Positions 41,151 to 50,926 of a DNA stretch of 64,000 nucleotides are shown piece after piece; the stretch's first letter is position 1, and every line of letters begins with the position of its first letter. Where the stretch lies: the NCBI RefSeq assembly GCF_016464625.1, contig NZ_JAEAGO010000001.1, forward strand, positions 62,001-126,000, read 5' to 3'. The translations under genes were made by a program, and so were the position numbers. Origin of the DNA: Penaeicola halotolerans (GTDB taxonomy: Bacteria; Bacteroidota; Bacteroidia; Cytophagales; Cyclobacteriaceae). The notes beneath the pieces were generated by a model that was not told the DNA's origin, ran no database searches, and saw nothing but the letters and a program-made list of their open reading frames with translations.

Positions 41151-42560
41151 TTATTTTTTTAAGGTGAGTAATACTACATTTTCTACGTGATATGTCTGAG
41201 GAAACATATCCACTGGCTGTACTTTCTCCACAGCATAGTAGGAATCTAAAAGTGCTAAATCTCTTGCTTGTGTGGCAGGATTACAGCTTACATAGACGAT
41301 TTTTGGTGCAACTAGTTTGATGAGCATGTTGATGACATCTTCATGCATCCCTGCTCTCGGAGGATCAGTGATGATAACATCTGGACGAGCATGTGAGGCG
41401 ATAAACTCATCGTTAAGCATATCTTTCATATCTCCAGCGTAGAAGAGCGTGTTTTTGATGTTATTAATCTCTGAGTTGATCTTAGCATCAGCGATCGCTG
41501 CTTCCACATATTCTATACCGATCACCTGCTTGGCTTGCGAAGCTACAAAGTTAGCAATAGTACCTGTGCCAGTGTATAAGTCATAGACTACTTCATTGCC
41601 CGAAAGCCCTGCAAAATCTCTGGCAACCTTATACAGTTCGTAAGCTTGATTTGGATTAGTTTGATAAAATGACTTGGGACCTACTCGAAACTGTAAACCT
41701 TCCATGACTTCTGTGATATAGGGTAATCCAGCATAAGTCACCACCTCAAGGTCATGAAAAGTCTCATTCTTTTTGAGATTGATAATGTATAAAAGAGAAG
41801 TGATCTTTGGAAATTTGGTCTTCAAGAAGTTCATCACTTGCTCGATGACCGCTTGATCATCCTCACCAAACTGCACGATCACCATAGTTTCATCCGTACT
41901 GGTCGTTCGGATGATAAGGTTTCGGAGATGACCAGTCTGTGCGATCAAGTCATAGAAAGTGATTCCGTTTTGAAGTGCAAAATCTCTCAGTGAGTTTCTA
42001 ACATCATTGGATATACCACCTTGTAAGTAGCAGTGTTCGATATCTATGATTTTATCAAAACGCTTAGGAATGTGAAAGCCAAGAGCATTTTTTTCAAATT
42101 CTCTTCCTGAGTCGATCTCTTCCCATGTCAGCCATCTGTTGTTTGAAAAGGTGAAGTCAAGCTTATTTCGGTAGTAGCGTGTCTCCGCTGAACCGAGAAT
42201 AGGTGAAATCTCAGGTAGGGCTACCTTACCTATTCTACTCAAATTGTCGATGACTTGCTGCTGTTTGTAGCTTTTTTGAAGTGCATAGTCTATATGCTGC
42301 CACTTGCAGCCACCACATACACCGAAATGCTCACAAAATGGCTCAGATCTATCTTTAGAATATGATTTATAGTTAATCACTTCAGCTTCGATGAAGCTAC
42401 TCTTGGACTTTCTGACACGCACATCCACAACATCTCCCGGAGCAGTTTTCTCTATGAAAACTACCTTGCCATCATAGTGTCCAAGACATTTGCCCTCAGA
42501 TGCGATACGCTCTACCAACAAGTCTTCAATGACTTGATTCTTCATTTTATTTCTCGCCAT
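41151..42560 (-). CDS. rlmD: 23S rRNA (uracil-5-)-methyltransferase, RlmD/RumA family
   Basis: 469 residues from ATG 42560; the frame stays open to 42608, and ATG 42545 is a further option. N-terminal TRAM domain about 8-65 (ERIASEGKCLGHYDGKVVFI, then DVRVRKSKSSFIEA). A cysteine cluster CEHFGVCGGCKWQH, with a later Cys in EHCYLQGG, fits the 4Fe-4S site. SAM motif VVYDLYTGTGTIANF, then TDPPRAGM and the catalytic Cys in YVSCNPATQARDL. It adds a methyl group to a specific uridine in 23S rRNA; which position is an inference from the family. Followed by a hypothetical gene three bases on. Confidence 0.85.
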   Translation of the reverse strand: MARNKMKNQVIEDLLVERIASEGKCLGHYDGKVVFIEKTAPGDVVDVRVRKSKSSFIEAEVINYKSYSKDRSEPFCEHFGVCGGCKWQHIDYALQKSYKQQQVIDNLSRIGKVALPEISPILGSAETRYYRNKLDFTFSNNRWLTWEEIDSGREFEKNALGFHIPKRFDKIIDIEHCYLQGGISNDVRNSLRDFALQNGITFYDLIAQTGHLRNLIIRTTSTDETMVIVQFGEDDQAVIEQVMNFLKTKFPKITSLLYIINLKKNETFHDLEVVTYAGLPYITEVMEGLQFRVGPKSFYQTNPNQAYELYKVARDFAGLSGNEVVYDLYTGTGTIANFVASQAKQVIGIEYVEAAIADAKINSEINNIKNTLFYAGDMKDMLNDEFIASHARPDVIITDPPRAGMHEDVINMLIKLVAPKIVYVSCNPATQARDLALLDSYYAVEKVQPVDMFPQTYHVENVVLLTLKK

Positions 42561-42747
42561 AGCGCGCAAAAATACAAAAATAAATGTTGCTAGACGAGGC
42601 CTAGTCACTCTATTCCTATGGATAAATACTTCCTCAAAACTTTGATTAGATAGATTAGTTAAAACTTAATCGTCTGTTATTGTGGGAGCTTTATATATTG
42701 GTTAACTTATGACTGATTTTAAATCGAGCTACCTATTCATTTTTACA

Positions 42748-42755
42748 TATTTTTG
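42748..42755 (+). promoter_or_regulatory. Promoter -7 element for the SDR gene
   Basis: TATTTTTG, an exact TAnnTTTG match, ends 21 bases before the ATG at 42777. No clear -33 TTG at the expected distance. Confidence 0.4.
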
Positions 42756-42776
42756 TGCTGTTATATATTTTAGATT

Positions 42777-43586
42777 ATGCTAAAGGATAAAGTAGTCATC
42801 ATCACAGGAGCCACCTCAGGTATTGGACAAGCCACTGCACACGAGTTTGGAAAAGCAGGGGCAAAGATAGTCATCACTGGGCGTAGTCGTGTCAAGCTCG
42901 ATGAGACATTAGTATCTCTACAAAGAGAGGGGATAGATTGCCTTGCAGTCTTAGCAGATGCGGCATCTGAACAAGATAACATACGGATGGCTCAGGAAGT
43001 CATGGCACAATATGGTCACATAGATATCCTGATCAACAATGCTGGGATTTCCATGCGTGCGCTTTTTGAAGACCTTGAATTGTCAGTTTTCAAGCAGGTG
43101 ATAGATGTGAATTTTTATGGAACTGTATATGCTACTAAGTATTGTCTGCCATATATTTTAGCTTCTAAAGGAAGCGTAGTGGCCGTATCTTCGATCAATG
43201 GCTACAGAGGTACTCCAGCGAGGACAGCTTATACAGCCTCTAAGTATGCGATCAATGGATTCATGGAGTCTCTTCGAACAGAAGTGATGAAGCGAGGAGT
43301 AAATGTCATGGTAATCAGTCCAGGTTTTACTACCTCAAATATCAGAAATAATGCGCTCACGGCTGATGGAAAATCTCAAGGAGAGTCACCTCGTGAAGAG
43401 AGTAAAATGATGAGCGCAGAAGATGTGGCTAAGGAAATTTATAGCGCAGTCAAGCGTAGAAAGCGTCAAGTGGTACTCACTGGAGAAGGCAAATTGGCAG
43501 TATTCTTGAATAAGTGGATTCCCGGTATCATGGATCATGTAGTCTATCGACACATGGCCAAGGAAAAGGATTCTCCATTTAAATAG
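42777..43586 (+). CDS. Short-chain dehydrogenase/reductase
   Basis: 269 residues, Rossmann fold. Cofactor motif TGATSGIGQ (10-18), NNAG at 87-90, and the catalytic set Ser139, Tyr152 and Lys156 (YTASK). GRSRVKLDE after the second strand favours NADP(H) because of the Arg residues. The C-terminal part (SAEDVAKEIYSAVKRRKRQVVLTGEGK, then a short hydrophobic end) is typical of the membrane-associated DHRS7-like group. Substrate unknown. Six bases separate it from the giant helicase gene, so both may be on one transcript. Confidence 0.9.
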   Translation: MLKDKVVIITGATSGIGQATAHEFGKAGAKIVITGRSRVKLDETLVSLQREGIDCLAVLADAASEQDNIRMAQEVMAQYGHIDILINNAGISMRALFEDLELSVFKQVIDVNFYGTVYATKYCLPYILASKGSVVAVSSINGYRGTPARTAYTASKYAINGFMESLRTEVMKRGVNVMVISPGFTTSNIRNNALTADGKSQGESPREESKMMSAEDVAKEIYSAVKRRKRQVVLTGEGKLAVFLNKWIPGIMDHVVYRHMAKEKDSPFK

Positions 43587-43592
43587 CATACT

Positions 43593-46500
43593 ATGGAAAA
43601 AGTCTTGAAAACCTTTCAAAACAGGTTGATTGATCTCAGTAGCAGAAATCGTTCATTACTACTTTTGAGATTAGCCTCAGAACAGATGATCGATCTTCAA
43701 GACTTTGATTTTATCGCAAAAGGTGGATCGTTTCGGATCATTGAGGAGATGATCAGTCGGGTACAAAACATCGATTTGTGTGAGGTAGCAGACCCACGAG
43801 ATGAGGATGTCAATGCAGTCTCGACTAAGCTCAAAAAAATCTTAAGGACTGCTAAGTTCATAGAGCAGGAGTCAGGAGAAAAACAATTTTACGTAGGATG
43901 GCCCTTTGTGAAAGGAGCTTTTAATAATGGGCAAGTTGTCAGATGCCCGCTTTTATTTTTCCCAGTAAATCTAGTACCACAAAACAGCAGATGGGAGCTC
44001 AAAGTCCCTAAGCATGCTTTTCCTATTCTCAATCGTACATTTTTACTTGCCTACAGTCATTTTCAAGAACAAAAGTTAAGTGCTGAATTTTTAGAGCAGA
44101 CGCTTGAAGGGTTTGATACAGATAGTTTGGCTTTTAGGACCCAGCTTTACCAATTGCTCAAAGAATCCCCAGTTGCGATCAATTTCAATCAAGATCTTTT
44201 TCAAAACAAACTCAGCAAGTTTGAAGCTTATCAAAAGAAAGATTTAGAAAGTGAGGCCAAGCCAGGTGAGCTTAAGCTTTATTCTGAAGCAGTTTTAGGT
44301 TTATTTGCTCAGTCAGATAGTTACTTAGCGCCAGATTATGACTTTTTGATCGAGAAGTTTTCTGAAGAAGGGAGTCTTGAGGAACTATTGCATAGGCAGT
44401 TTGCCAGCGATCAGGAGCCTTTAGAAACTCACTCTAGAGACTATACTTATTTTCTCAATAAGATCCGAGAAGAGCATATCTACACACCATATCCTCTAGA
44501 TGCCCATCAAGAAAATGCGCTCAAAGCAGTCAAAAAAGGTAACTCTATAGTCGTGCAAGGACCTCCAGGTACAGGGAAGTCACAGCTGATCACTAATTTG
44601 ATGGCAGACTTTGCTAGTAGAGGTAAGCGGGTGCTGCTCGTTTCTCAGAAGCGCGCAGCGCTGGATGTGGTATACAAGAGGCTTGAAGAAAAAGGCCTAG
44701 AGCAATTTGCAGGTATAGTACATGACTTTAGAGCTGACCGAAAGGAACTTTACAAACAGCTTGCTTATCAGATAGATGCATTAGACAAATATCAGCAAGT
44801 CAATAATGGACTAGATAGTATCCAGCTTGAGCGTAGATTTTTGCAAAGTAGTCGCATGATCGATCAGATCACAGAACAGCTTGATGAAATGAAAAATGCG
44901 CTATATGATACTTCAGAGTGTGGAATGAGTATCAAAGAGCTTTACCTGACATCAGATCCAGAAGCAGCTCAAGTAGATCTCACACAACACTACAAGTACT
45001 TCACACTCGAGACGGTGCCGTTATTCCTACCTAAGCTCAAACGATATCTCAAAGGACACAATCTATATGATGAACAGGAGTGCTTTTGGCTAAATCGTAA
45101 GACTTTTGAAAGATATCAGCAGCGCGATCAGCGATCTATCAAAGCAGCGCTAGTCGAAATCTCTGGCTACCGCTCTGAGGGGATATCTTCATTGGAGGCG
45201 ATACTTGGCAAATCACTCAACTTTGAGTTTCTCTTTTTCTTAGAAGAAAATTTAAATCAAATCGTGCAGTTGAGAGCGCTGCTAGATGACTATAAGACCT
45301 TTACTGCATGGAAAGAGATCCTTTCGGTCTCCGAAAAGGAGATAGACTTGCTATGGTTTGATAACTGGTATAGAGTCTTTATGGGACTTTTCGAAAAGCC
45401 TGGTATTGAGTGGACGATTCCTCAGGAAGACTTGCAAAAGGTCTACAAAGAAGTGTACAAGGGCTTAGATGCCAAAAAGAGTATGCTGCCTTGGCTGAAA
45501 TGGCGGTATTTTTCCAAATCATCTAAGGCCGTTCAACTAGCCTTGAGCAAAAATCATCTTGGAAAAGATGTCAAGTCATTAGAGATACTGGAGCAGAAGA
45601 TCAACAGTAAGTTTAATTTTACCCATCAAGAGACTATACTAGAGCAGACCAAGTGGCTTAAACTACCTGAAAATAAGAAAGATACTCGTGTACTAGACGC
45701 TTGGTTTGAGACGAACTATCAAGCAGGGGAGGCTAGGGTGCTGACTGCAAAACTACTTCAGCTGACTAGTAAAATGTCGCTCTCACAGCTAAGTCACCCA
45801 GAACTGTGCAAGCAACTAGACGAAATCATTGCTTACGTGGAGGGATTTCAAGAGCAGCTTTCTTCTTGGTCTCAGTATCTATCTTCCATACAAATTCATA
45901 GTTTGTTTTTAGAGAAGAGTCCTGAGGAACTGAAAACCGAGATTGACTTTTTAGATCAGCACTTTGATGAGATTTGTTTACATGATCAGATGAAGATGAG
46001 TCTTCACGAGGATGAAAAGGGCGCTATACAGAAATTAATTTTTTCCGATACAGTAAATCAATATGAGGACATTGCTGCACTTTTTCTCAATAGTATCAAG
46101 TTAGCTTGGATCGATCATATCGAAGTGAAGTTTCCTGTGCTGAGAAAGGCCTCTACGATGTATATTGATGAGCTTGAGCAGGATTTGATCTGGCATATTC
46201 AAGAGAAATTATCCATCAGTGCAGAGATAGTACTGATGAACTGTCGAGAGCAAACTTATAACTCCGTAGAGTATAACCGTCTCAATAACCGCGTAACATA
46301 TAGAGACCTACAGCATCAAGTCACTAAAAAGCGAAAGATTTGGCCAATTAGAAGACTATTTGAATCTTATGCTCAAGAGATTTTTCAGTTGGTACCTTGC
46401 TGGCTTGCTTCTCCAGAGACAGTATCTGCACTTTTTCCGATGGAAAGTGTCTTTGACTTAGTCATTTTTGATGAGGCTTCTCAGTGCTTTGCGGAGAAGG

Positions 46501-47627
46501 GTCTCCCAGCTATGCTGAGAGGAAGACAGGTAGTCATCGCTGGTGATGATCAGCAGTTGAGACCTTTTGATCTGTATCAGCCTAGACTTGAAGTAGAGGA
46601 GGACGAACTGACAGAGCTAGAGGTAGAGTCTCTTCTGGATTTATGCAAAAACCAATTGTTAAATGTTCATCTAAAAGGCCATTACAGAAGTCAGTCTTTT
46701 GATCTGATTGCTTTTTCTAACAAGCACTTTTATCAAGATAAGCTGTATATGCTGCCGGCTTACGAACTGGCTAAAAATGCTATTCCAGGTATCAATTACA
46801 TCAAAGTGGAGGGCACTTGGAAGCATCAGACTAATCCGGTAGAAGCTGAACGGGTTGTACTGCTTTTAGAAGAGTTGAGTCAAAAATATCCTCAGCAGAG
46901 CATAGGAATCATTACTTTCAATGCAAAACAGCAGCACCTAATCTATGATCTCATAGATTACCGAAATGCTAAATCTGAAGGATCACCTATAATGAATCTG
47001 GCTTTTGTTAAAAATATAGAAAATGTCCAAGGAGATGAATGTGACCAACTGATCTTTTCTATAGGTTATGCTCCTGATGATAAAGGAAAACTTCAGATGC
47101 AGTTTGGTAGCCTCAACCAAGTGGGAGGAGCCAATAGACTCAATGTAGCCATCACCAGAGCTAGGCAAGCGATTCATTTGGTTACGAGCATCTGGCCAGA
47201 GCAACTCCAGGTAGCAGGAGCTAAAAATGATGGGCCAAAGCTACTGAAAGAATATTTAGCATTTGCAAAATCAGTTTCTGAGGGTACTTTCAGTCCAGAA
47301 AGTCAAGCCAATACTGAGGGTGGTTTCGGGCAAGAGTGGTTTTTACAACAGAGGCTAGCGACACTGCTATCTGAAGATGAGATAGTCAAAACCATGACCA
47401 ACTATCCATATATGGATGTGCTGATGTGGCAAAATGATCATCTAATCGGAGGGTTATTGACAGATGATAATCGTTATTTTCTAGCGGGATCTAGTAAGGA
47501 TTCGCATGCTTACCTTCCTATGTTGCTTAGTGATAAGAATTGGCCTTATAGGAGAGTATTCAGTCGTCAGTATTGGTTAGATAAAGGTAAGCTGACGACT
47601 GATATGTTGAAGTACTTTACTGAGTAG
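43593..47627 (+). CDS. Large DUF4011-type superfamily 1 helicase with a degenerate C-terminal domain
   Basis: 1344 residues. The N-terminus FQNRLIDLSSRNRSLLLLRL is the DUF4011 opening. Helicase motifs: Walker A GPPGTGKS (323-330), motif Ia VLLVSQKRAALDVVYKRL, Walker B as DEAS (960-963), motif III GDDQQLRPF, HYRSQSFDLI, motif V ENVQGDECDQLIFS and motif VI NVAITRARQAIHL. A long, mostly helical insertion of over 500 residues lies between motifs Ia and II. Residues about 1250-1344 have the outline of the VSR-like nuclease seen at the end of related proteins (NWPYRRVFSRQYWLDK) but lack the acidic and Lys residues of its site. Upf1-like ATP-dependent nucleic-acid enzyme; target unknown. Overlaps gldH by 11 bases at the 3' end. 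Confidence 0.85.
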   Translation: MEKVLKTFQNRLIDLSSRNRSLLLLRLASEQMIDLQDFDFIAKGGSFRIIEEMISRVQNIDLCEVADPRDEDVNAVSTKLKKILRTAKFIEQESGEKQFYVGWPFVKGAFNNGQVVRCPLLFFPVNLVPQNSRWELKVPKHAFPILNRTFLLAYSHFQEQKLSAEFLEQTLEGFDTDSLAFRTQLYQLLKESPVAINFNQDLFQNKLSKFEAYQKKDLESEAKPGELKLYSEAVLGLFAQSDSYLAPDYDFLIEKFSEEGSLEELLHRQFASDQEPLETHSRDYTYFLNKIREEHIYTPYPLDAHQENALKAVKKGNSIVVQGPPGTGKSQLITNLMADFASRGKRVLLVSQKRAALDVVYKRLEEKGLEQFAGIVHDFRADRKELYKQLAYQIDALDKYQQVNNGLDSIQLERRFLQSSRMIDQITEQLDEMKNALYDTSECGMSIKELYLTSDPEAAQVDLTQHYKYFTLETVPLFLPKLKRYLKGHNLYDEQECFWLNRKTFERYQQRDQRSIKAALVEISGYRSEGISSLEAILGKSLNFEFLFFLEENLNQIVQLRALLDDYKTFTAWKEILSVSEKEIDLLWFDNWYRVFMGLFEKPGIEWTIPQEDLQKVYKEVYKGLDAKKSMLPWLKWRYFSKSSKAVQLALSKNHLGKDVKSLEILEQKINSKFNFTHQETILEQTKWLKLPENKKDTRVLDAWFETNYQAGEARVLTAKLLQLTSKMSLSQLSHPELCKQLDEIIAYVEGFQEQLSSWSQYLSSIQIHSLFLEKSPEELKTEIDFLDQHFDEICLHDQMKMSLHEDEKGAIQKLIFSDTVNQYEDIAALFLNSIKLAWIDHIEVKFPVLRKASTMYIDELEQDLIWHIQEKLSISAEIVLMNCREQTYNSVEYNRLNNRVTYRDLQHQVTKKRKIWPIRRLFESYAQEIFQLVPCWLASPETVSALFPMESVFDLVIFDEASQCFAEKGLPAMLRGRQVVIAGDDQQLRPFDLYQPRLEVEEDELTELEVESLLDLCKNQLLNVHLKGHYRSQSFDLIAFSNKHFYQDKLYMLPAYELAKNAIPGINYIKVEGTWKHQTNPVEAERVVLLLEELSQKYPQQSIGIITFNAKQQHLIYDLIDYRNAKSEGSPIMNLAFVKNIENVQGDECDQLIFSIGYAPDDKGKLQMQFGSLNQVGGANRLNVAITRARQAIHLVTSIWPEQLQVAGAKNDGPKLLKEYLAFAKSVSEGTFSPESQANTEGGFGQEWFLQQRLATLLSEDEIVKTMTNYPYMDVLMWQNDHLIGGLLTDDNRYFLAGSSKDSHAYLPMLLSDKNWPYRRVFSRQYWLDKGKLTTDMLKYFTE

Positions 47628-48099
47628 CGGCACGCTCCAGTCGATAGCCCACTGACTCTACTCCATTGAGTTTAGATTCTCTCATGTATTGGAGTAGTTT
47701 TAGCTCATATTTTCCAGTATATGGAAATGTCAATGACTCATTTAGCACATAGTCACTTCTATACGATGAGCCAAATCCATCTCCTAGTGGTTTACCGGTA
47801 ATTGGATCAAAAAGTGAAAAATTCACTAGTTGAGTGTCGATGGTATTTCCAATAGAGTCAAGGAGCCAATAAGTCATATAGAAATTATGGTATTTAAAAT
47901 CAGCATTGTATCTCACCTGCGCTCTGAGTGAGTGTGCTTGTGTAGTATCGTTCACCACTAGCTCAAAACGAGTAGTATCGGTCTCAGACCAATTGAAGTC
48001 AGCAAAGGTCTTATTTTCCTCAGATACCAAATCGTTATCACATCCGATCATGGCAAGTATGATAAAAATGAGACCTATACATTGGTTAGATTTTCTCAT
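47617..48099 (-). CDS. gldH: Gliding motility lipoprotein GldH
   Basis: 160 residues. Lipoprotein signal ending AMIGC (Cys at 20). The mature chain has the GldH layout: FADFNWSETDTTRFELVVND, RAQVRYNADFKYHNFYMTYW, then NFSLFDPITGKPLGDGFGS and FPYTGKYELKLLQYMRES near the end. GldH is an outer-membrane-directed lipoprotein required for gliding in Flavobacterium. Its start overlaps the RicT stop (ATGA at 48096-48099); the same neighbour pair recurs in gliding Bacteroidota. Other gld genes are not in this window. Confidence 0.88.
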   Translation of the reverse strand: MRKSNQCIGLIFIILAMIGCDNDLVSEENKTFADFNWSETDTTRFELVVNDTTQAHSLRAQVRYNADFKYHNFYMTYWLLDSIGNTIDTQLVNFSLFDPITGKPLGDGFGSSYRSDYVLNESLTFPYTGKYELKLLQYMRESKLNGVESVGYRLERAATQ

Positions 48100-49565
48100 G
48101 CTGATGTATCAGGTTTAGGCCCTCTGTTGGGATTATTTCCTCTTCCTTTTCTTTTATTATTGTTTTTTGGCCTTCTGTTTTCTGTGCTTTCTCCGGTAGT
48201 TCCAAGATTTTCCTGAGGCTTTACATTACGTCTCTCAGGTCTAGGAGTACTTTCTGGTCTTGGACCTCTATTGGCAGTTTGACTATCATTTGATGGTCTA
48301 TTCCCTTCTCTAGGAGGTCTTCTCTGCTGTGAATCTCTAGGAGGTCTAGGGTTTGTGTTTTCTCTTTTCAAAGAAGGCTCTTCTCTTTTGGCAGAAGGGT
48401 TTTCGTTGGTAGATTTTGCTGCTGAATTACCGCTTCGTTCTTGATCAGATGGTCTACGTTTCTTTTTCTTTTTGTTACCTTTTTTCTTCGCGTATTTTTT
48501 ATCGATTTGCTCTAGGTCACTATTTAGCCTTTCATTGGCATCTGCTATCTCTAGTTCATCATCAAGTAGGGTGACAGGTTTTTTACCCTTTTCATTTAGG
48601 ACCAAAATCTCTTTCACTCTTTCAGTCTCTATAGCATGCCAGTTACTATCTCCGCCATAGCTAAACCACATGATTTTTCTGAAGATATCAGTTTTTTGTA
48701 AATAGGCATTGCCTTGTTCTGTTTGCAGAGGAGCTTCTACCTTGGGAATGTCCTGAAGTGCATCCATATAAGTATCTAGCTCGTAGTTGAGGCAGCACTT
48801 AAGCCTCCCACACTGACCAGAAAGCTTACTTGGATTGAGTGATAAGTTTTGATAGCGTGCAGCTGAAGTACCTACACTTTTGAAGTCCGAGAGCCAAGTA
48901 GAACAGCAAAGCTCTCTGCCGCAAACTCCAATACCACCAAGTCTACCAGCTTCTTGTCGGAGAGAGATTTGACGCATTTCTACGCGAACTTTAAACTCCC
49001 CAGCGAGCAGCTTGATCAACTCTCTAAAGTCCACACGGTCTTCTGCTGAGTAGAAAAATGTAGCTTTAGAATTGTCCGCTTGAAACTCTACATCTGATAA
49101 CTTCATCTGGAGTTTTAGCTCTTCGATGATTTGCCTTGTACGATAGAGGCACGGTGTTTCTCTAGCTTGCGCTTCGTAAAATTTCTCTAAATCTTTTGCC
49201 GTAGCGACTCTATATATTCTGGTGATTTCATCATTATTAGCTACTTTTTTACGCTGCATTTGTAGCCTGACTAGCTCTCCCTGAAGGGACACAAATCCCA
49301 AATGATGGCCGTTTGGTACATCTACTACTACAGGATCTCCTGTAGTGAGAGAGAGATTGTCTACATTTCTGAAATACTCTTTTCTTCCTCCTTTGAACTT
49401 GACTTCTACAATGTCAAATTTATCAACTATAGGCATATCCATATTGGCGAGCCAGTCAAATGCGTTCATCTTATTGCATCCGCCTGTGCCACAGGTGCCA
49501 TTATTATTACATCCTTTTACATCGCTACCGCTATTGGCGGTGCCACAACTTGCACATCCCGACAT
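48096..49565 (-). CDS. ricT: PSP1/RicT-family protein with a basic low-complexity tail
   Basis: 489 residues from ATG 49565; the frame is open further to 49649 but the Cys-rich N-terminus begins here. Residues 1-30 hold five cysteines (4, 7, 19, 25, 30). The PSP1 domain spans about 40-290 with FYSAEDRVDFRELIKLLA, GGIGVCGRELCCSTWLSDF and GQCGRLKCCLNYE, the RicT/YaaT signature of clustered cysteines. From about 350 to the end lies a disordered tail of Lys, Arg, Asn and Pro (RRPSDQERS, NPRPPRDSQQRRPPRE). In Bacillus, RicT works in a Fe-S complex that tunes RNase Y; RicA and RicF are not seen here. Followed by gldH with a four-base overlap. Confidence 0.88.
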   Translation of the reverse strand: MSGCASCGTANSGSDVKGCNNNGTCGTGGCNKMNAFDWLANMDMPIVDKFDIVEVKFKGGRKEYFRNVDNLSLTTGDPVVVDVPNGHHLGFVSLQGELVRLQMQRKKVANNDEITRIYRVATAKDLEKFYEAQARETPCLYRTRQIIEELKLQMKLSDVEFQADNSKATFFYSAEDRVDFRELIKLLAGEFKVRVEMRQISLRQEAGRLGGIGVCGRELCCSTWLSDFKSVGTSAARYQNLSLNPSKLSGQCGRLKCCLNYELDTYMDALQDIPKVEAPLQTEQGNAYLQKTDIFRKIMWFSYGGDSNWHAIETERVKEILVLNEKGKKPVTLLDDELEIADANERLNSDLEQIDKKYAKKKGNKKKKKRRPSDQERSGNSAAKSTNENPSAKREEPSLKRENTNPRPPRDSQQRRPPREGNRPSNDSQTANRGPRPESTPRPERRNVKPQENLGTTGESTENRRPKNNNKRKGRGNNPNRGPKPDTSA

Positions 49566-49611
49566 GAATCCTTCCTTTCTATATATGTATTGCCGGTACT
49601 CCGACTTGATT

Positions 49612-50907
49612 TCACTGATTAAAATTAAAGGAAAGTAAATCCTTTCCAATGTCTTTTCTATAATTAACGTTTTTCCACTGGATCTTTTCTACACCAGCGT
49701 AAGCATATTCTAGGGCTTCAGCAATGCTTTTTCCTTTACCTGTCACTGTTAGTACGCGCCCACCATTTGTCAGTAGATGGCCATTTTCGTGACGTTTAGT
49801 CCCTGCATGAAAAACCAGTGCTTTGTTGATATGCTCTAGTCCAGAGATTACATCTCCTTTATCATAGTTTTCTGGATATCCACCCGCTACCATGACCACT
49901 GTAGCTGCAGCTTCTTCGTCTATTTCTAAGGCATACTGATCGAGTGTCTCATGAGCGACAGCTTGAAGCATCGCTACAAAATCACTTTTGATTCTAGGAA
50001 GTACAACCTCTGTTTCTGGATCCCCCATTCGTACATTGTATTCGATCACATATGGGTCACCATTGACGTTCATTAAGCCGATGAAAATAAAGCCAGAGTA
50101 GTTCATGCCTGCTTTCCTCAGACCTTTTATGGTAGGTTGGATGATGCGGTCTTCTACCTTTTGGAGAAAATCTGTTGTAGCAAATACCACAGGAGATACA
50201 GCACCCATGCCACCAGTATTGAGTCCAGTATCTCCATCTCCAATGCGCTTGTAATCTTTCGCTTCTGGAAGAATTTTGTAGGACTTACCATCCGTTACCA
50301 CAAAAACTGAAAGTTCAATACCTTGTAGAAATTCTTCTACTACTACTTTGGCACTGGCTTGTCCAAACTTAAGATCTACCAGCATACTCTTAATCTCTCG
50401 AGCAGCTTCTTCATGACTTTGGCAGATGAGTACTCCCTTGCCAGCAGCTAGGCCGTCAGCCTTGAGCACTACTGGGAGGCTGTGCTGACTGACATATGCG
50501 ATGGCTTCAGTTATTTGACTAGGTACAAAAGTGGCTGACTTTGCAGTAGGAATGCCATGTTCTAGCATGAAGTTCTTAGAGAAATCTTTACTGCCTTCTA
50601 GCGTAGCACCAAGCTTATCAGGACCTATCACAGGGATATGCCTAAGGTCTGGTATAGACAGAAAGTAATCTTTGATACCTCTCACTAGTGGCTCTTCTGG
50701 ACCTACTACAATAAGGTTGATATCGTGTTGCAAAGAAAATGAAGCGACCTGATCAAAATCATTGATATTGAGGGCAGCATTTTCGGCTATTTGTTGTGTG
50801 CCTGCATTTCCAGGCGCTACGTATAATTTTTTACAAAGTGGACTAGCTACTATCTTCCAAGCAAAAGCATGTTCTCTTCCGCCTGATCCTAAAAGTAATA
50901 TATTCAT
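49612..50907 (-). CDS. purD: Phosphoribosylamine-glycine ligase
   Basis: 431 residues. It opens MNILLLGSGGREHAFAWK. ATP-grasp features follow: GPEEPLVRGI, LKADGLAAGKGVLIC, EFLQGIELSVFV, GGMGAVSPV and YNVRMGDPETEVVL. It makes glycinamide ribonucleotide, the second purine step. Normal length, ordinary composition. It sits 19 bases after recQ and 46 bases before ricT in the same direction, so it lies in a recQ-purD-ricT-gldH unit. The other purine gene of the window, the PurF-like one, is far away. Confidence 0.95.
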   Translation of the reverse strand: MNILLLGSGGREHAFAWKIVASPLCKKLYVAPGNAGTQQIAENAALNINDFDQVASFSLQHDINLIVVGPEEPLVRGIKDYFLSIPDLRHIPVIGPDKLGATLEGSKDFSKNFMLEHGIPTAKSATFVPSQITEAIAYVSQHSLPVVLKADGLAAGKGVLICQSHEEAAREIKSMLVDLKFGQASAKVVVEEFLQGIELSVFVVTDGKSYKILPEAKDYKRIGDGDTGLNTGGMGAVSPVVFATTDFLQKVEDRIIQPTIKGLRKAGMNYSGFIFIGLMNVNGDPYVIEYNVRMGDPETEVVLPRIKSDFVAMLQAVAHETLDQYALEIDEEAAATVVMVAGGYPENYDKGDVISGLEHINKALVFHAGTKRHENGHLLTNGGRVLTVTGKGKSIAEALEYAYAGVEKIQWKNVNYRKDIGKDLLSFNFNQ

Positions 50908-50926
50908 TGTTTAAGGTTTGTATTGG

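Noticed and set aside
43593-47627. Anti-phage defence system based on the DUF4011 helicase
   Set aside because: No kinase, PLD, restriction or toxin partner lies beside it; neighbours are an SDR enzyme and gldH, and the C-terminal nuclease looks dead.
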